Shown here piece after piece: positions 1 through 7,933 of a stretch of DNA of 64,000 nt. Both the position numbers and the translations under genes were made by a program. Positions within the stretch are counted from its first letter, which is position 1, and the number at the start of each line of letters is the position of its first letter. The notes under the pieces were generated by a model, which worked only from the letters and a program-made list of their open reading frames with translations, searched no databases and was not told where the DNA came from. This DNA comes from Alkalihalobacillus sp. AL-G (lineage in GTDB: Bacteria > Bacillota > Bacilli > Bacillales > Fictibacillaceae), in contig NZ_CP094656.1 of NCBI RefSeq assembly GCF_030643805.1, forward strand, positions 744,001 through 808,000, in the 5' to 3' direction.

Positions 1-1
1 A

Positions 2-88
2 ACTTCTCGTGCTAACGGTTCTGTTGGAGGAGAAATTACTAAGCGTCTAGTTCAACAAGCTCAAGCACAGATGGGTGGAAGTAGATAA
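2..88 (+). CDS. alpha/beta-type small acid-soluble spore protein, C-terminal part
   Basis: The 28 codons before the TAA at 86-88 read TSRANGSVGGEITKRLV and then a Q/A/G-rich tail. This is the conserved C-terminal half of alpha/beta-type SASPs (SspA/SspB group), which coat forespore DNA and protect it from UV and heat. The start lies outside the window. In B. subtilis sspB sits next to the yheEDCBA cluster, and YheC/D, yheB and yheA follow here, so the gene order supports the call. Which SASP paralogue it is cannot be settled from the fragment. Confidence 0.93.
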   Translation, partial: TSRANGSVGGEITKRLVQQAQAQMGGSR

Positions 89-208
89 CAATTATAACTT
101 GGCTCTGAAGGGGTGGTTAAGTCCATCCCTTCTTTTCCATATGTAAAAGAGCTATGTAATTTGCAATTTATCAACAATCCTATCGTTCAGGAAGAAGGGG
201 CTAAAAAG

Positions 209-469
209 ATGTCAATGTGTCCGGTCTGCAACCAGTTAAGCGTAACCCAATATCGATGTCCGACCTGCCTTGGGAGAATGGAGGATAGCGGGAGAGTTAT
301 GGACTATTACGATGACTATAGTCCGTACCTTGAAATTGATGGTATGAAAATGGAGGATGGATATCCTGAGGACGAAAAGGAGAAGCTATGTCCTCATGTA
401 TTCTATTGTGTACAATGCTCGTCTGAAAATGTATTATTAATCCACGAATGGCGGAATGAATCAAATTAA
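209..469 (+). CDS. small zinc-ribbon protein of unknown function
   Basis: An 86-residue acidic protein. Cysteines at 4, 7, 17 and 20 form a CxxC-x9-CxxC zinc ribbon, and Cys61, His63, Cys67 and Cys70 could form a second metal site. The frame is open from 113, but the ATG at 209 follows GAAGAAGGGG at 191-200 with normal spacing and starts just before the first CxxC, so I prefer it. I do not recognise an orthologue. It stands alone between the SASP gene and a convergent transporter operon. Zinc binding is an inference from the cysteine pattern. Confidence 0.7.
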   Translation: MSMCPVCNQLSVTQYRCPTCLGRMEDSGRVMDYYDDYSPYLEIDGMKMEDGYPEDEKEKLCPHVFYCVQCSSENVLLIHEWRNESN

Positions 470-549
470 TAATAAGCTCTGCTCGAATCATTAAAACAGT
501 AAAAGCCTCGAAATCAAAAAAAGCAACAGCAGGGAGCCATTGCTCATAA

Positions 550-1206
550 TTAAGCTGAAACATGAAGTTTTCGTTCTAAATACGTTTGAACAAAACCTAA
601 TAATGTAGTTAATGCCCAATACATAAACAAGATCTCAAGGAAAATCCAAAATACAACTAGGTTAGATGCTGCGATTTGTTCAGCCCTTGCGGTTAATTCC
701 GGTACAGCAAGGACGGAAGCAAGGGAAGAGCCCTTAACAATATCGATCAATGAGTTCCAGACAGGTGGAATTGAACGCCTCCATGCTTGTGGGAGAATGA
801 TTTCTTTTAATGTTTGAGCAGTGCTCATTCCAAGAGAATAGGATGCTTCCCATTGTCCTTTTGAGATAGAAAGTATTGCTGCTCTGTACGATTCAGATAT
901 ATAAGCACTGAAGTGTAGAGTTAGTCCAATAATCGCTGCTTGGATTCCAGTAAACGTATAAAGCCAAGTCAGGCCGAAATAGATGATCAGCAGCTGTGTC
1001 AATAAAGGAGTCCCCCTGAAAAAGGATACATATAACCGTGCGAAGCCAGATAAGATTTTTGAATTTGATATCCGCATCAATACGATGACTAGTCCAAGGC
1101 TCAGCGAGGTGAAAATCGCAATTATGCTTAAGAAAACAGTAATTTTAACTCCCTCCAGTAAAAACGGGAGGGAGTTGACCATCAATTGTATCGTTTCGTT
1201 ATTCAC
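550..1206 (-). CDS. polar amino acid ABC transporter permease
   Basis: A 218-residue membrane protein of the HisM/GlnP family. It has five or so hydrophobic segments and the cytoplasmic EAA-type loop (EASYSLGMSTAQTLKEIILPQA, about residues 136-157) that docks on the ATPase. The motif RGTPLLTQL near residue 64 is typical of polar amino acid and cystine permeases such as TcyB/TcyL. Its start overlaps the end of the upstream binding-protein gene by 8 bases, so the two are translationally coupled. No cognate ATPase gene lies in this operon within the window; the nearby ATPase is of the sugar-transporter MsmX type. Substrate is probably cystine or another polar amino acid, by similarity only. Confidence 0.88.
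   Translation of the reverse strand: MNNETIQLMVNSLPFLLEGVKITVFLSIIAIFTSLSLGLVIVLMRISNSKILSGFARLYVSFFRGTPLLTQLLIIYFGLTWLYTFTGIQAAIIGLTLHFSAYISESYRAAILSISKGQWEASYSLGMSTAQTLKEIILPQAWRRSIPPVWNSLIDIVKGSSLASVLAVPELTARAEQIAASNLVVFWIFLEILFMYWALTTLLGFVQTYLERKLHVSA
1147..1176 (-). repeat. perfect 10-bp inverted repeat inside the permease gene
   Basis: Arms 1147-1156 and 1167-1176 are perfectly complementary around a 10-base loop. In the mRNA this hairpin begins about 30 bases after the permease start codon, and its 3' arm contains GGAGGGAG. It encodes the start of the first membrane segment (NSLPFLLEGV), a conserved part of the family, so it may be a by-product of codon choice. Confidence 0.6.
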
Positions 1207-1984
1207 TTACATCTTCCCCAAAATATTTCTTCGAGATTTTTGCGAGAGTTCCGTCTTCCTTCATTTCCTTTAATGCGTTGTTCACCTTTTCGATAAGCTC
1301 ATCTTCATTTTTACGGAAAGCAAATGCCATTTCATTTTTATTAAATGTGTCACCGACAGCTTTTACTTCGTAATTACTACCCTTTACCTCCTGCTGGATA
1401 AAGAGCCGGTCATTCAATGCAGCTTCGATTCGCTTAACATTCAATTCAGCAAGGACCTTAGCAATCCCTTTATAATATTTGACTTCAGCTCCTGCTTCCT
1501 TGGCAGCCTTTGCATAGTTGCTTCCTTGTGTCGTTCCGACGACTTTTCCCTTGAGATCTTCGATTCCTTTAATCTCAGTATTTTCTTTGTGCACGAGAAC
1601 CTGCCCGCCTGATACGGTGTAAGGGATTGAAAAGTCATATTTTTCTTTCCGTTCATCTGTAATAGTAACCTGGTTCGCAATCATATCAAACCGTTTAGTA
1701 TCAAGGGAAGAAAACATCCCTTTCCATTCTGTCGGAACAAATTCGGTTTTCATACCGATTCGTTTTGCCACTTCGCGTGCTATATCGACATCGTACCCTG
1801 TAATATCATTGGTTTTTGGATCACGGAAACTGAAAGGTGGGTACGTTGCCTCTGTTCCGATAGTAAGTGTCTCACGTTTCTCTCCTGCAGCTTGATCCTG
1901 TTCATCATCTGTCCCAGTCCCACAAGCTGCTAATAAACTAAGTATTAGAGTGAACGAAAGGGCTAAGAGCCATTGTCGTTTCAT
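1199..1984 (-). CDS. amino acid ABC transporter substrate-binding lipoprotein
   Basis: A 261-residue periplasmic-binding-protein family 3 member. It begins with a lipoprotein signal peptide and lipobox LLAAC (lipidated Cys21), so it is tethered outside the membrane. Signature stretches include PPFSFRD, GYDVDIAREVAKRIG and GTTQGSNYAKAAKE, all typical of polar amino acid or cystine binding proteins (TcyA-like). AGGAGGAA lies 7 bases before the ATG. It is the first gene of a two-gene operon with the permease. The exact ligand is not deducible. Confidence 0.9.
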   Translation of the reverse strand: MKRQWLLALSFTLILSLLAACGTGTDDEQDQAAGEKRETLTIGTEATYPPFSFRDPKTNDITGYDVDIAREVAKRIGMKTEFVPTEWKGMFSSLDTKRFDMIANQVTITDERKEKYDFSIPYTVSGGQVLVHKENTEIKGIEDLKGKVVGTTQGSNYAKAAKEAGAEVKYYKGIAKVLAELNVKRIEAALNDRLFIQQEVKGSNYEVKAVGDTFNKNEMAFAFRKNEDELIEKVNNALKEMKEDGTLAKISKKYFGEDVSE

Positions 1985-2100
1985 ATGCTATTCCTCCTAA
2001 TTGTTGTTAATTCCGATTAAAACGATAGGAAAACTATTTCCGCTTTACTATTGTAGTGAGGAAGCTACATAAAGTCAATCATTAAGTATTATGTACAATT

Positions 2101-2136
2101 AAAAAAAGGTTGACTCAAGTTAATGAGTCAACCTTT
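2101..2136 (-). terminator. Rho-independent terminator of msmX
   Basis: A perfect 13-bp stem (2105-2117 with 2124-2136) around a 6-base loop. Read on the minus strand it is followed by seven T residues. It lies 11 bases past the msmX stop codon. Confidence 0.92.
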
Positions 2137-2147
2137 GGAAAATCAAA

Positions 2148-3248
2148 TTATAATTCGATTCGTTTTTCTGTCGTTGCATCAAAGAAATGGCATTTGTTCA
2201 TATCGAACGCAAGCTCAAGCTTTTGTCCGTTTTGGATGTCTGAGCGTGAATCGACTCGAGCAATGAAGTCCTGGCCTGAAACTTTTGAATAAAGGTATGT
2301 TTCAGCACCCATCAATTCAGCTACATCAATAGTTGCGGTGATTTTCGTCCCTTCAGACGATTCGGTGAATAAAGGCTCGTCATGAATATCCTCTGGACGA
2401 ATTCCAAGAACGATATCTTTTCCAACATAACCTTGTTCACGTAAAACCTTCAGTTTACCTTCAGGAACCGTAACCTTGACGTTTTCCATAGCAAAATGGT
2501 TTTCCTCAAGTTTACCATTTAAGAAGTTCATTGCTGGGGACCCGATGAAACCACCAACGAAAATATTTTCAGGAGTATCATATACTTCCTTAGGTGACCC
2601 AACCTGTTGAATGACTCCATCTTTCATAACGACGATTCGGGATGCCATTGTCATTGCTTCCGTCTGATCGTGCGTTACATAAATCGTAGTTGTTTGCAGA
2701 CGTTGATGAAGCTTTGTGATTTCTGAACGCATTTGAACTCTTAATTTTGCATCAAGGTTTGAAAGAGGCTCGTCCATCAAGAATACTTGCGGGTCACGTA
2801 CGATAGCTCTTCCTAGAGCGACACGTTGACGCTGACCGCCAGACAATGCTTTTGGTTTACGGTTTAGATAATCTTCAAGTCCAAGGATTTTAGCTGCATT
2901 TTTGACACGGGTTTCAATTTCACTCTTACTGAATTTACGAAGCTTCAAACCGAACGCCATATTGTCATATACATTCATATGAGGATAAAGCGCATAGTTC
3001 TGGAACACCATAGCAATATCCCGATCCTTTGGTGCAACGTCATTTACACGGTTATCACCAATAAAGAGATCTCCTTCTGAAATATCCTCAAGGCCAGCGA
3101 TCATTCGAAGTGTAGTGGATTTCCCACACCCTGATGGTCCTACGAAAACAATAAATTCCTTGTCTTGAATGTCCAAGTTAAAGTCCTGTACGGCTGTTAC
3201 ATCTTTATCGTAGCGCTTTACGATACTGTTCATACGAATATCTGCCAT
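2148..3248 (-). CDS. msmX: multi-sugar ABC transporter ATPase MsmX
   Basis: A 366-residue ATPase of the MalK/UgpC/MsmX family, which energises several separate oligosaccharide importers in Bacillus. Visible motifs are Walker A GPSGCGKST (about residues 37-45), signature LSGGQRQRV, Walker B VFLMDEPLSNLD, the switch His in VTHDQ, and a C-terminal TOBE-like regulatory domain from about residue 240. The frame is open to 3335, but the ATG at 3246-3248 has CCTCC (GGAGG in mRNA) at 3257-3261 with 8-base spacing and gives the family length. The yxkF-type regulator is immediately upstream, as in B. subtilis. No sugar permease genes are adjacent, in line with its shared role. Confidence 0.93.
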   Translation of the reverse strand: MADIRMNSIVKRYDKDVTAVQDFNLDIQDKEFIVFVGPSGCGKSTTLRMIAGLEDISEGDLFIGDNRVNDVAPKDRDIAMVFQNYALYPHMNVYDNMAFGLKLRKFSKSEIETRVKNAAKILGLEDYLNRKPKALSGGQRQRVALGRAIVRDPQVFLMDEPLSNLDAKLRVQMRSEITKLHQRLQTTTIYVTHDQTEAMTMASRIVVMKDGVIQQVGSPKEVYDTPENIFVGGFIGSPAMNFLNGKLEENHFAMENVKVTVPEGKLKVLREQGYVGKDIVLGIRPEDIHDEPLFTESSEGTKITATIDVAELMGAETYLYSKVSGQDFIARVDSRSDIQNGQKLELAFDMNKCHFFDATTEKRIEL

Positions 3249-3266
3249 TGATAAGACCTCCCAAAA

Positions 3267-3280
3267 TGTAAGCGTTTTAT
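3267..3280. promoter_or_regulatory. candidate cre-like site upstream of msmX
   Basis: TGTAAGCGTTTTAT matches 12 of 14 positions of the CcpA catabolite response element TGNAARCGNWWWCA, failing only at the last two bases. It lies just upstream of the msmX ribosome binding site. Catabolite control of a shared sugar ATPase is plausible, but the match is imperfect. Confidence 0.35.
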
Positions 3281-3372
3281 CCTTCTGATTTAAGTGTAGA
3301 GAATTTATGGGTGGACGTAAATTGGAGAATTGCACAAAATTTTTGAAACTAGATTGGGCACTTTGTACAACT

Positions 3373-4254
3373 TCACTTAATTTGGAGCAGCAAATAAGCT
3401 GTAACAGCGTCAGGAGTTTCTTTTAAATCTAAACCAGTCTTTTCACTAAACTTGTCCATCCGATATTGCAAGCTATTCCGATGAATGAACAGGTTTTTTG
3501 CGGCAAGGGAATAATTCAGATTGCATTTTAATAGCATGGTTACAGTATCAATCAATTCAGGCTCGACCTCATGAATAAGCTGATTGCGGATAAACGTAAG
3601 GTCATCAGCGTTGGCTTGAGTCAGCAAATAAAATGGGAGTGAGGAAGGAAGTGTGAATACCCGATCCTTCAATCCTATTGAAAGAATCGCCTCGAAAATC
3701 CGAGATTCTTTTTCAAAGCAATATAAGGCATCCTGAAACGATTCGAATGAGGAACCGATAAAAACAATCGCTTTCATATAAAGGTCACTTTCAATCGTTT
3801 GCATTAAGCCTTTAAATTGTTTAGGAGTCATGACCTCGTCTGTATAAGGTTCGATAACTAACAGGTTGAATGGATTTTGCCATAAAAAAATCAACTTTTT
3901 CGAAAGCATATTTTGAATGGCTTCCTCAAAAAGCTCTTGCTCAGATTCATGGCTTTGAATTTGGATTTGTAATATTCGACTCGTTTCGATGGAGTGAGTT
4001 TGATCAGGGTGTATCCCATTGAAAAGCAGCTGCTTCCAAATGGTTTGTTCTTTCGTGAAATGAACGTGATGGGCAGGGAGCGGTCTAAGGAAAACGTCAA
4101 GCAGATTGGTTTCTTTTTCAGTTAAAGAGCTGACAAGAATTCCGAACGCCACGCCATCGGGAGTTTGATACCAATTATAAGCATTGGCATGTTCGACGTC
4201 GGTAGCATTCATTATGACTCGATCCCCAAACAATTCTTTTATTTTATCGATCAT
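3373..4254 (-). CDS. yxkF: PucR/CdaR-type transcriptional regulator, YxkF-like
   Basis: A 293-residue protein ending in the PucR-type helix-turn-helix: LLKCNLNYSLAAKNLF, then HRNSLQYRMDK near residues 240-275. The upstream part has no recognised sensor domain. It lies 125 bases upstream of msmX on the same strand, the same pairing as yxkF-msmX in B. subtilis, so it may control msmX. AAAGGGA precedes the ATG. The name rests on C-terminal family plus neighbour; the effector is unknown. Confidence 0.72.
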   Translation of the reverse strand: MIDKIKELFGDRVIMNATDVEHANAYNWYQTPDGVAFGILVSSLTEKETNLLDVFLRPLPAHHVHFTKEQTIWKQLLFNGIHPDQTHSIETSRILQIQIQSHESEQELFEEAIQNMLSKKLIFLWQNPFNLLVIEPYTDEVMTPKQFKGLMQTIESDLYMKAIVFIGSSFESFQDALYCFEKESRIFEAILSIGLKDRVFTLPSSLPFYLLTQANADDLTFIRNQLIHEVEPELIDTVTMLLKCNLNYSLAAKNLFIHRNSLQYRMDKFSEKTGLDLKETPDAVTAYLLLQIK

Positions 4255-4330
4255 GGGTTAATCCCTTTCTTTTCAAAACGGTTGCTTATATTATAACAAT
4301 TAAGGTAGGTTGTTGGAAAACTAAATAAGA

Positions 4331-4361
4331 AGGAGGCAGACCGATGGGGTGCTCGCCTTGA
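4331..4361 (+). promoter_or_regulatory. strong ribosome binding site and ATG followed by an in-frame TGA
   Basis: AGGAGG at 4331-4336 sits 7 bases before an ATG at 4344-4346. That ATG is in the same frame as the deacetylase downstream, but the sixth codon is TGA (4359-4361). The frame then stays open from 4362 to the deacetylase stop. This is the only good initiation signal near the gene. Confidence 0.75.
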
Positions 4362-4379
4362 ATCACTACAAATACAGTC

Positions 4380-4985
4380 GTGTACGGCTGGAACGATTCA
4401 CGGATTGTCACGAACATTCAAAAGGATGATTCAAATGATAACAAGAAAGTTGTGCTTACTTTCGATGATGGGCCAACCGAATACCTTGAGGCGATTCTTA
4501 ACACTTTAAGTGCACACGGTGTCAGAGCTGTTTTTTTCTGGTTAACCTCTAATCTAACCGACACAGAACTAATCAAAAAGGTAGAGGAGGATGGCCATGT
4601 AATCGGTTTGCATGGTAATGATCATGTTGATTTCAGGAAACTGACAAAACTTGAACAGCAAACTGAAATACAAGAGGGGGTTTGTAAGCTGCAGAAGTTT
4701 GCATGCGAACCTGTCGATTGGTTCCGTCCACCTTATGGGCAATACGATTCGAACCTGTTGAACGTATTGAAGGACAATGATCTTCGGCCTCTGTTATGGG
4801 AAGTTGCGAGTCTTGATTGGGAATGTGAACAGCATCCTGAGCAAATCGTCAAGAATGTAATCGATAATATCCGTGACGGTGCGGTTATATTGCTGCATGA
4901 GTTACCGCAAACTGTAGCTGTTTTAGGTTCTTTGATCGAACATATTATACAAAAAGGGTATGAGATTACCCTGCCTGACGTATGA
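4380..4985 (+). CDS. polysaccharide deacetylase (NodB homology domain), start uncertain
   Basis: The product carries all five carbohydrate esterase 4 motifs: TFDDGP (catalytic Asp and metal-binding Asp), HGNDH (metal-binding His pair), RPPYGQ, LDWE, and LLHE near the end. It should remove acetyl groups from peptidoglycan or another polysaccharide. There is no signal peptide. The GTG at 4380 has no ribosome binding site; the good signal and ATG at 4344 lie in the same frame but are cut off by a TGA at 4359. The N-terminus is therefore unclear, and the gene may be a recent nonsense mutant, use readthrough or restart, or carry a sequence error. YxkH, also a deacetylase, neighbours msmX in B. subtilis, but this protein is shorter. 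Confidence 0.8.
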   Translation: MYGWNDSRIVTNIQKDDSNDNKKVVLTFDDGPTEYLEAILNTLSAHGVRAVFFWLTSNLTDTELIKKVEEDGHVIGLHGNDHVDFRKLTKLEQQTEIQEGVCKLQKFACEPVDWFRPPYGQYDSNLLNVLKDNDLRPLLWEVASLDWECEQHPEQIVKNVIDNIRDGAVILLHELPQTVAVLGSLIEHIIQKGYEITLPDV

Positions 4986-4997
4986 AAAATGATAGGA

Positions 4998-5031
4998 AAA
5001 AGCAGGGCCTATAAAAGTTAACCCTGCTTTT
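4998..5031. terminator. bidirectional terminator between convergent genes
   Basis: A 10-bp stem (4998-5007 with 5022-5031) with A-runs on one side and T-runs on the other. It ends the deacetylase transcript. The stop codon of the minus-strand gene (5018-5020) lies in its loop. Confidence 0.8.
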
Positions 5032-5230
5032 GCTTTCCGCTTTTTTTTGGCGAACCATCCTCATTCAATTCAACGGGTGGGGCTTCTTCAAATAGTTCTA
5101 AGCTCTGTTCGATTTGTCTTTGATCATATCGACCTGAAACGGTTCCACCTGCCATTCCTTCATTGACCATCCGATCAATATCCATATATGCTTCGGCTCT
5201 TCCTTCATATTGAGGCCCTTTATCCGGCAT
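5018..5230 (-). CDS. small hydrophilic protein of unknown function
   Basis: A 70-residue protein starting MPDKGPQYEG, with a charged Glu-rich middle and a Lys/Gln-rich C-terminal tail. There is no membrane segment or cysteine. The ATG at 5228-5230 has GGAG 9 bases upstream, better than the in-frame GTG at 5239. It lies 22 bases downstream of the YheC/D-type genes and may be the last gene of that operon. The position matches yheE of B. subtilis, but I see no clear sequence match, so I give no symbol. Confidence 0.68.
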   Translation of the reverse strand: MPDKGPQYEGRAEAYMDIDRMVNEGMAGGTVSGRYDQRQIEQSLELFEEAPPVELNEDGSPKKSGKQKQG

Positions 5231-5252
5231 AGTCCACACTCCTTTTTTACCC

Positions 5253-6464
5253 TTAGTATGAGTGATAGGTGGAGTGAATATGTTTGAATGCAGAAAAGCC
5301 CGTTACATCTAAGGCGTAACAGTAAAACTGCTCGGTTGCTTTCATTTGGATCATTGATTCATCGAATACCATTGGCTTGGAATTCACTTCAAAGACCCAA
5401 TAGTGGTCGGATTGATCGATGCCGAGGTCCATTGAGAATTCTCCTACAGGTCTATAGACTTGCTCAAGAGCCGATCCAGCTACTTCACAGATTTGTTCAA
5501 TAAGATCGAATTGGATGGGAACATCATCAATGGATAAAATTTCACCCCCAGCTGGAACGTGGGTCGTAAGCTTTCCTTTTCCCGCCAATCGAACACCGAC
5601 CCCTGTGGCCTTCCATTTATCTGATATCTTCTGGACGAGGATCCGAAAGTCATACGGACGACCCTTGTATTCGGTTCGATTAACCAGTGGCTGCATCAGA
5701 TAAAGGTTGGTGGATAACGGATGGATTTCTTGCATTTCCTCCAGGTTTTCAAACGTTTGGTGCCCTTTGTTCGAAAAATAGTGAACTTGATCATTCTCCT
5801 GTTTTGTAAGACTGAAGATCCCTTTTCCTTGTGAGGAGGAAATCGGTTTGACGATGATGGTTCGGTGACATTTGAGAAAGTGCTCCAAATCATTGATAGA
5901 AGTTAATAGCTTCGTTTCAGGTAGGTGGGGAGCCAGTAATTGATGATTTTTAAAGGAAAGGTACGTTTGCCACTTTGAAAAAAATCCTCGGTTAAAAAAT
6001 GGTATCCCGCGCTCGGTCAACACTTGTATAAATGAGTGGAAGTTAGGGTTTTCTTCGTCAGACCTGTATGCGATCCGATTGTAAACAAAGTCAGGCAAAG
6101 GAAAAGAGGCTCTCATCCATTGCTGTCTTGATGAATCATGAATATAACCTCTAATCGAATCGCTTAGGTAATCCTCAAGTGTGAAGATAAAAACAATCCC
6201 GCCCTGAGAATGAACGTATGAGGAGAGCCTTCGGAAAGTATCCAAATTACCGACAAAAGGCAAGTTCGTTTTTTTAGATGAGAGGATACCGATTACAGGA
6301 CCTGCTTTAGCTGGAATTGAATTAATTTTTTTACATGAAAAAGCAGGGTAGAGGGGCTCTTGCTGATAGATAACTTTCTCATTGTTTACACCCCAAACCA
6401 CGTTGATATCTTTTTCATGATGTACCCAATGATTTAAGGTGGAATCCCAGCTAACCGAAATCAT
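5253..6464 (-). CDS. YheC/YheD-type ATP-grasp protein (paralogue 1)
   Basis: A 403-residue member of the YheC/YheD endospore coat-associated family. The N-terminal half carries PDFVYNRIAYR; the C-terminal half is ATP-grasp, with the nucleotide-binding stretch VKPISSSQGKGIFSL, then RPYDFRILVQ and the metal-binding EVNSKPM. The ATG at 6462-6464 overlaps the upstream TGA as ATGA, so I take it over the longer frame to 6515. ATP-grasp enzymes make carboxylate-amine bonds; the substrate of this family is not established. It is the third of three tandem paralogues. Confidence 0.86.
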   Translation of the reverse strand: MISVSWDSTLNHWVHHEKDINVVWGVNNEKVIYQQEPLYPAFSCKKINSIPAKAGPVIGILSSKKTNLPFVGNLDTFRRLSSYVHSQGGIVFIFTLEDYLSDSIRGYIHDSSRQQWMRASFPLPDFVYNRIAYRSDEENPNFHSFIQVLTERGIPFFNRGFFSKWQTYLSFKNHQLLAPHLPETKLLTSINDLEHFLKCHRTIIVKPISSSQGKGIFSLTKQENDQVHYFSNKGHQTFENLEEMQEIHPLSTNLYLMQPLVNRTEYKGRPYDFRILVQKISDKWKATGVGVRLAGKGKLTTHVPAGGEILSIDDVPIQFDLIEQICEVAGSALEQVYRPVGEFSMDLGIDQSDHYWVFEVNSKPMVFDESMIQMKATEQFYCYALDVTGFSAFKHIHSTYHSY

Positions 6465-7834
6465 TTGATCACCGATTCCGTCTGTTTTCTGCTTTGTTCG
6501 AATAAGTAGATGCAATATTCAAATGGTAGACTCCTCGTTTTATGTTCATATCCCTTCATATCGGGGTGTATGAAGATGCTTCTGCCTGGCTTCGAGTTTG
6601 CTTCGAACATCCAAACCTTATCGTCCTCATCAACTCCAAGGTCAAATCCAATTTCACCAATCAGCCCTTTAATGTTCTCACTTAGGGATTCACTCAAATC
6701 GAGAGCGGCTTTCTGGATTGCATTTACGATTGCTTTCGGTTTGCCAATTTCGTGGAACAGCTCCTGAATACTTAGTACACGGCCTCCACTCGTAACATGT
6801 GTGGTCACACTTCCTTCTCCTGCCTGTTTAGCTGCAATTGCACTTACCTGCCATCTGCCACTTCGGTCTTTGTTCGTATGAACACGAAAATCTATCGGGT
6901 TCCCATTCCAGCTAAGCAAATGAATCCCACGCTGGGCCATATAGGAATCCATGCCTTTTGAGAATTGCCGTTTTAGCAGACGTCGTAGGCTTGTATATCT
7001 TCTCAATCGATTTCGTGTACCGGTGCGAAACCTACAGTAATAGTGAGGATCCCCTTTTTTCTTGATCAATTGCTGGATGCCGATTCCGAGGCTTCCATTC
7101 GATGGCTTTACATAAACACTTCCATATTTATCGAGAAAATCCTCAATCGATTGTTCATCAGGAGAAGTGATTGTATCCGGTAAATATGTTTTAGCCGAAT
7201 CCGAATTTAACAGCAATTGATGAATGCTCCATTTGTCAAAAAAACCAGGATTGAACCAGGTGATTGAATGCTCCGTCATGAAACGATCTTTTGTTTTGGA
7301 CGACACATCCATCGTCTCAGACTTTCGATTTGGAAGACGATCATAAATAACATCCGGAAAAGGGAATGTGATTTGTTGCCATCGGTTTTTCATATAAATG
7401 TATCCCTTAATCGTTCGGTTATTCCAGTCAATGTGGTGAGGTCCAAATACAAAGGCTGCAATCCCCATTTTTGCTGATGTAGCTAGCATTTTTGCAAACA
7501 TTAGCGACCGTTCTCCGATTGGACGTGCACTCGCCGGAGTAAATCCAGCAGTCAAAATCCCGACGACTGGACCGATTCTTAATGTATGATCACGCTCAAT
7601 CACATAGTAAGCTCGATCATCGGGGAGGAGCAGCTTTTTGGCAAGCTGTGTTGAGATCATATACTCGTTTTTTTGATCAGGGTGGGGGTGAACCCGACAT
7701 TGTTGTTCGTGAGTGCCAAACATGACAAGCTTCGGAAACGAGCGTTGTTCAACCCAGCGGCGAAAATGAACGGCTGGGACATACAGAACATCATCCTTTT
7801 CATCAATTAAGCTCAAATGCATCGGAAGGTTCAT
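6461..7834 (-). CDS. YheC/YheD-type ATP-grasp protein (paralogue 2)
   Basis: A 457-residue paralogue of its two neighbours. It shows GPVVGILTAGF in the N-terminal domain, PDVIYDRLPNR, the ATP-grasp stretch VKPSNGSLGIGIQ, PIDFRVHTNKD and EANSKPGR. AAGGAG lies 8 bases before the ATG at 7832-7834; the longer frame to 7852 starts inside this ribosome binding site. The length matches B. subtilis YheD. Its stop overlaps the next start (ATGA), so the two are coupled. A role in the spore coat follows from the family only. Confidence 0.87.
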   Translation of the reverse strand: MNLPMHLSLIDEKDDVLYVPAVHFRRWVEQRSFPKLVMFGTHEQQCRVHPHPDQKNEYMISTQLAKKLLLPDDRAYYVIERDHTLRIGPVVGILTAGFTPASARPIGERSLMFAKMLATSAKMGIAAFVFGPHHIDWNNRTIKGYIYMKNRWQQITFPFPDVIYDRLPNRKSETMDVSSKTKDRFMTEHSITWFNPGFFDKWSIHQLLLNSDSAKTYLPDTITSPDEQSIEDFLDKYGSVYVKPSNGSLGIGIQQLIKKKGDPHYYCRFRTGTRNRLRRYTSLRRLLKRQFSKGMDSYMAQRGIHLLSWNGNPIDFRVHTNKDRSGRWQVSAIAAKQAGEGSVTTHVTSGGRVLSIQELFHEIGKPKAIVNAIQKAALDLSESLSENIKGLIGEIGFDLGVDEDDKVWMFEANSKPGRSIFIHPDMKGYEHKTRSLPFEYCIYLFEQSRKQTESVIK

Positions 7835-7933
7835 TCCTATTTCTCCTTTCATTGAAATCTAAAGGGCGAACGTTTTAAAATAGATTAGAAATTCATCACA
7901 AAATGGAGCAGGTAGAACAATCTTATCAGTCGA

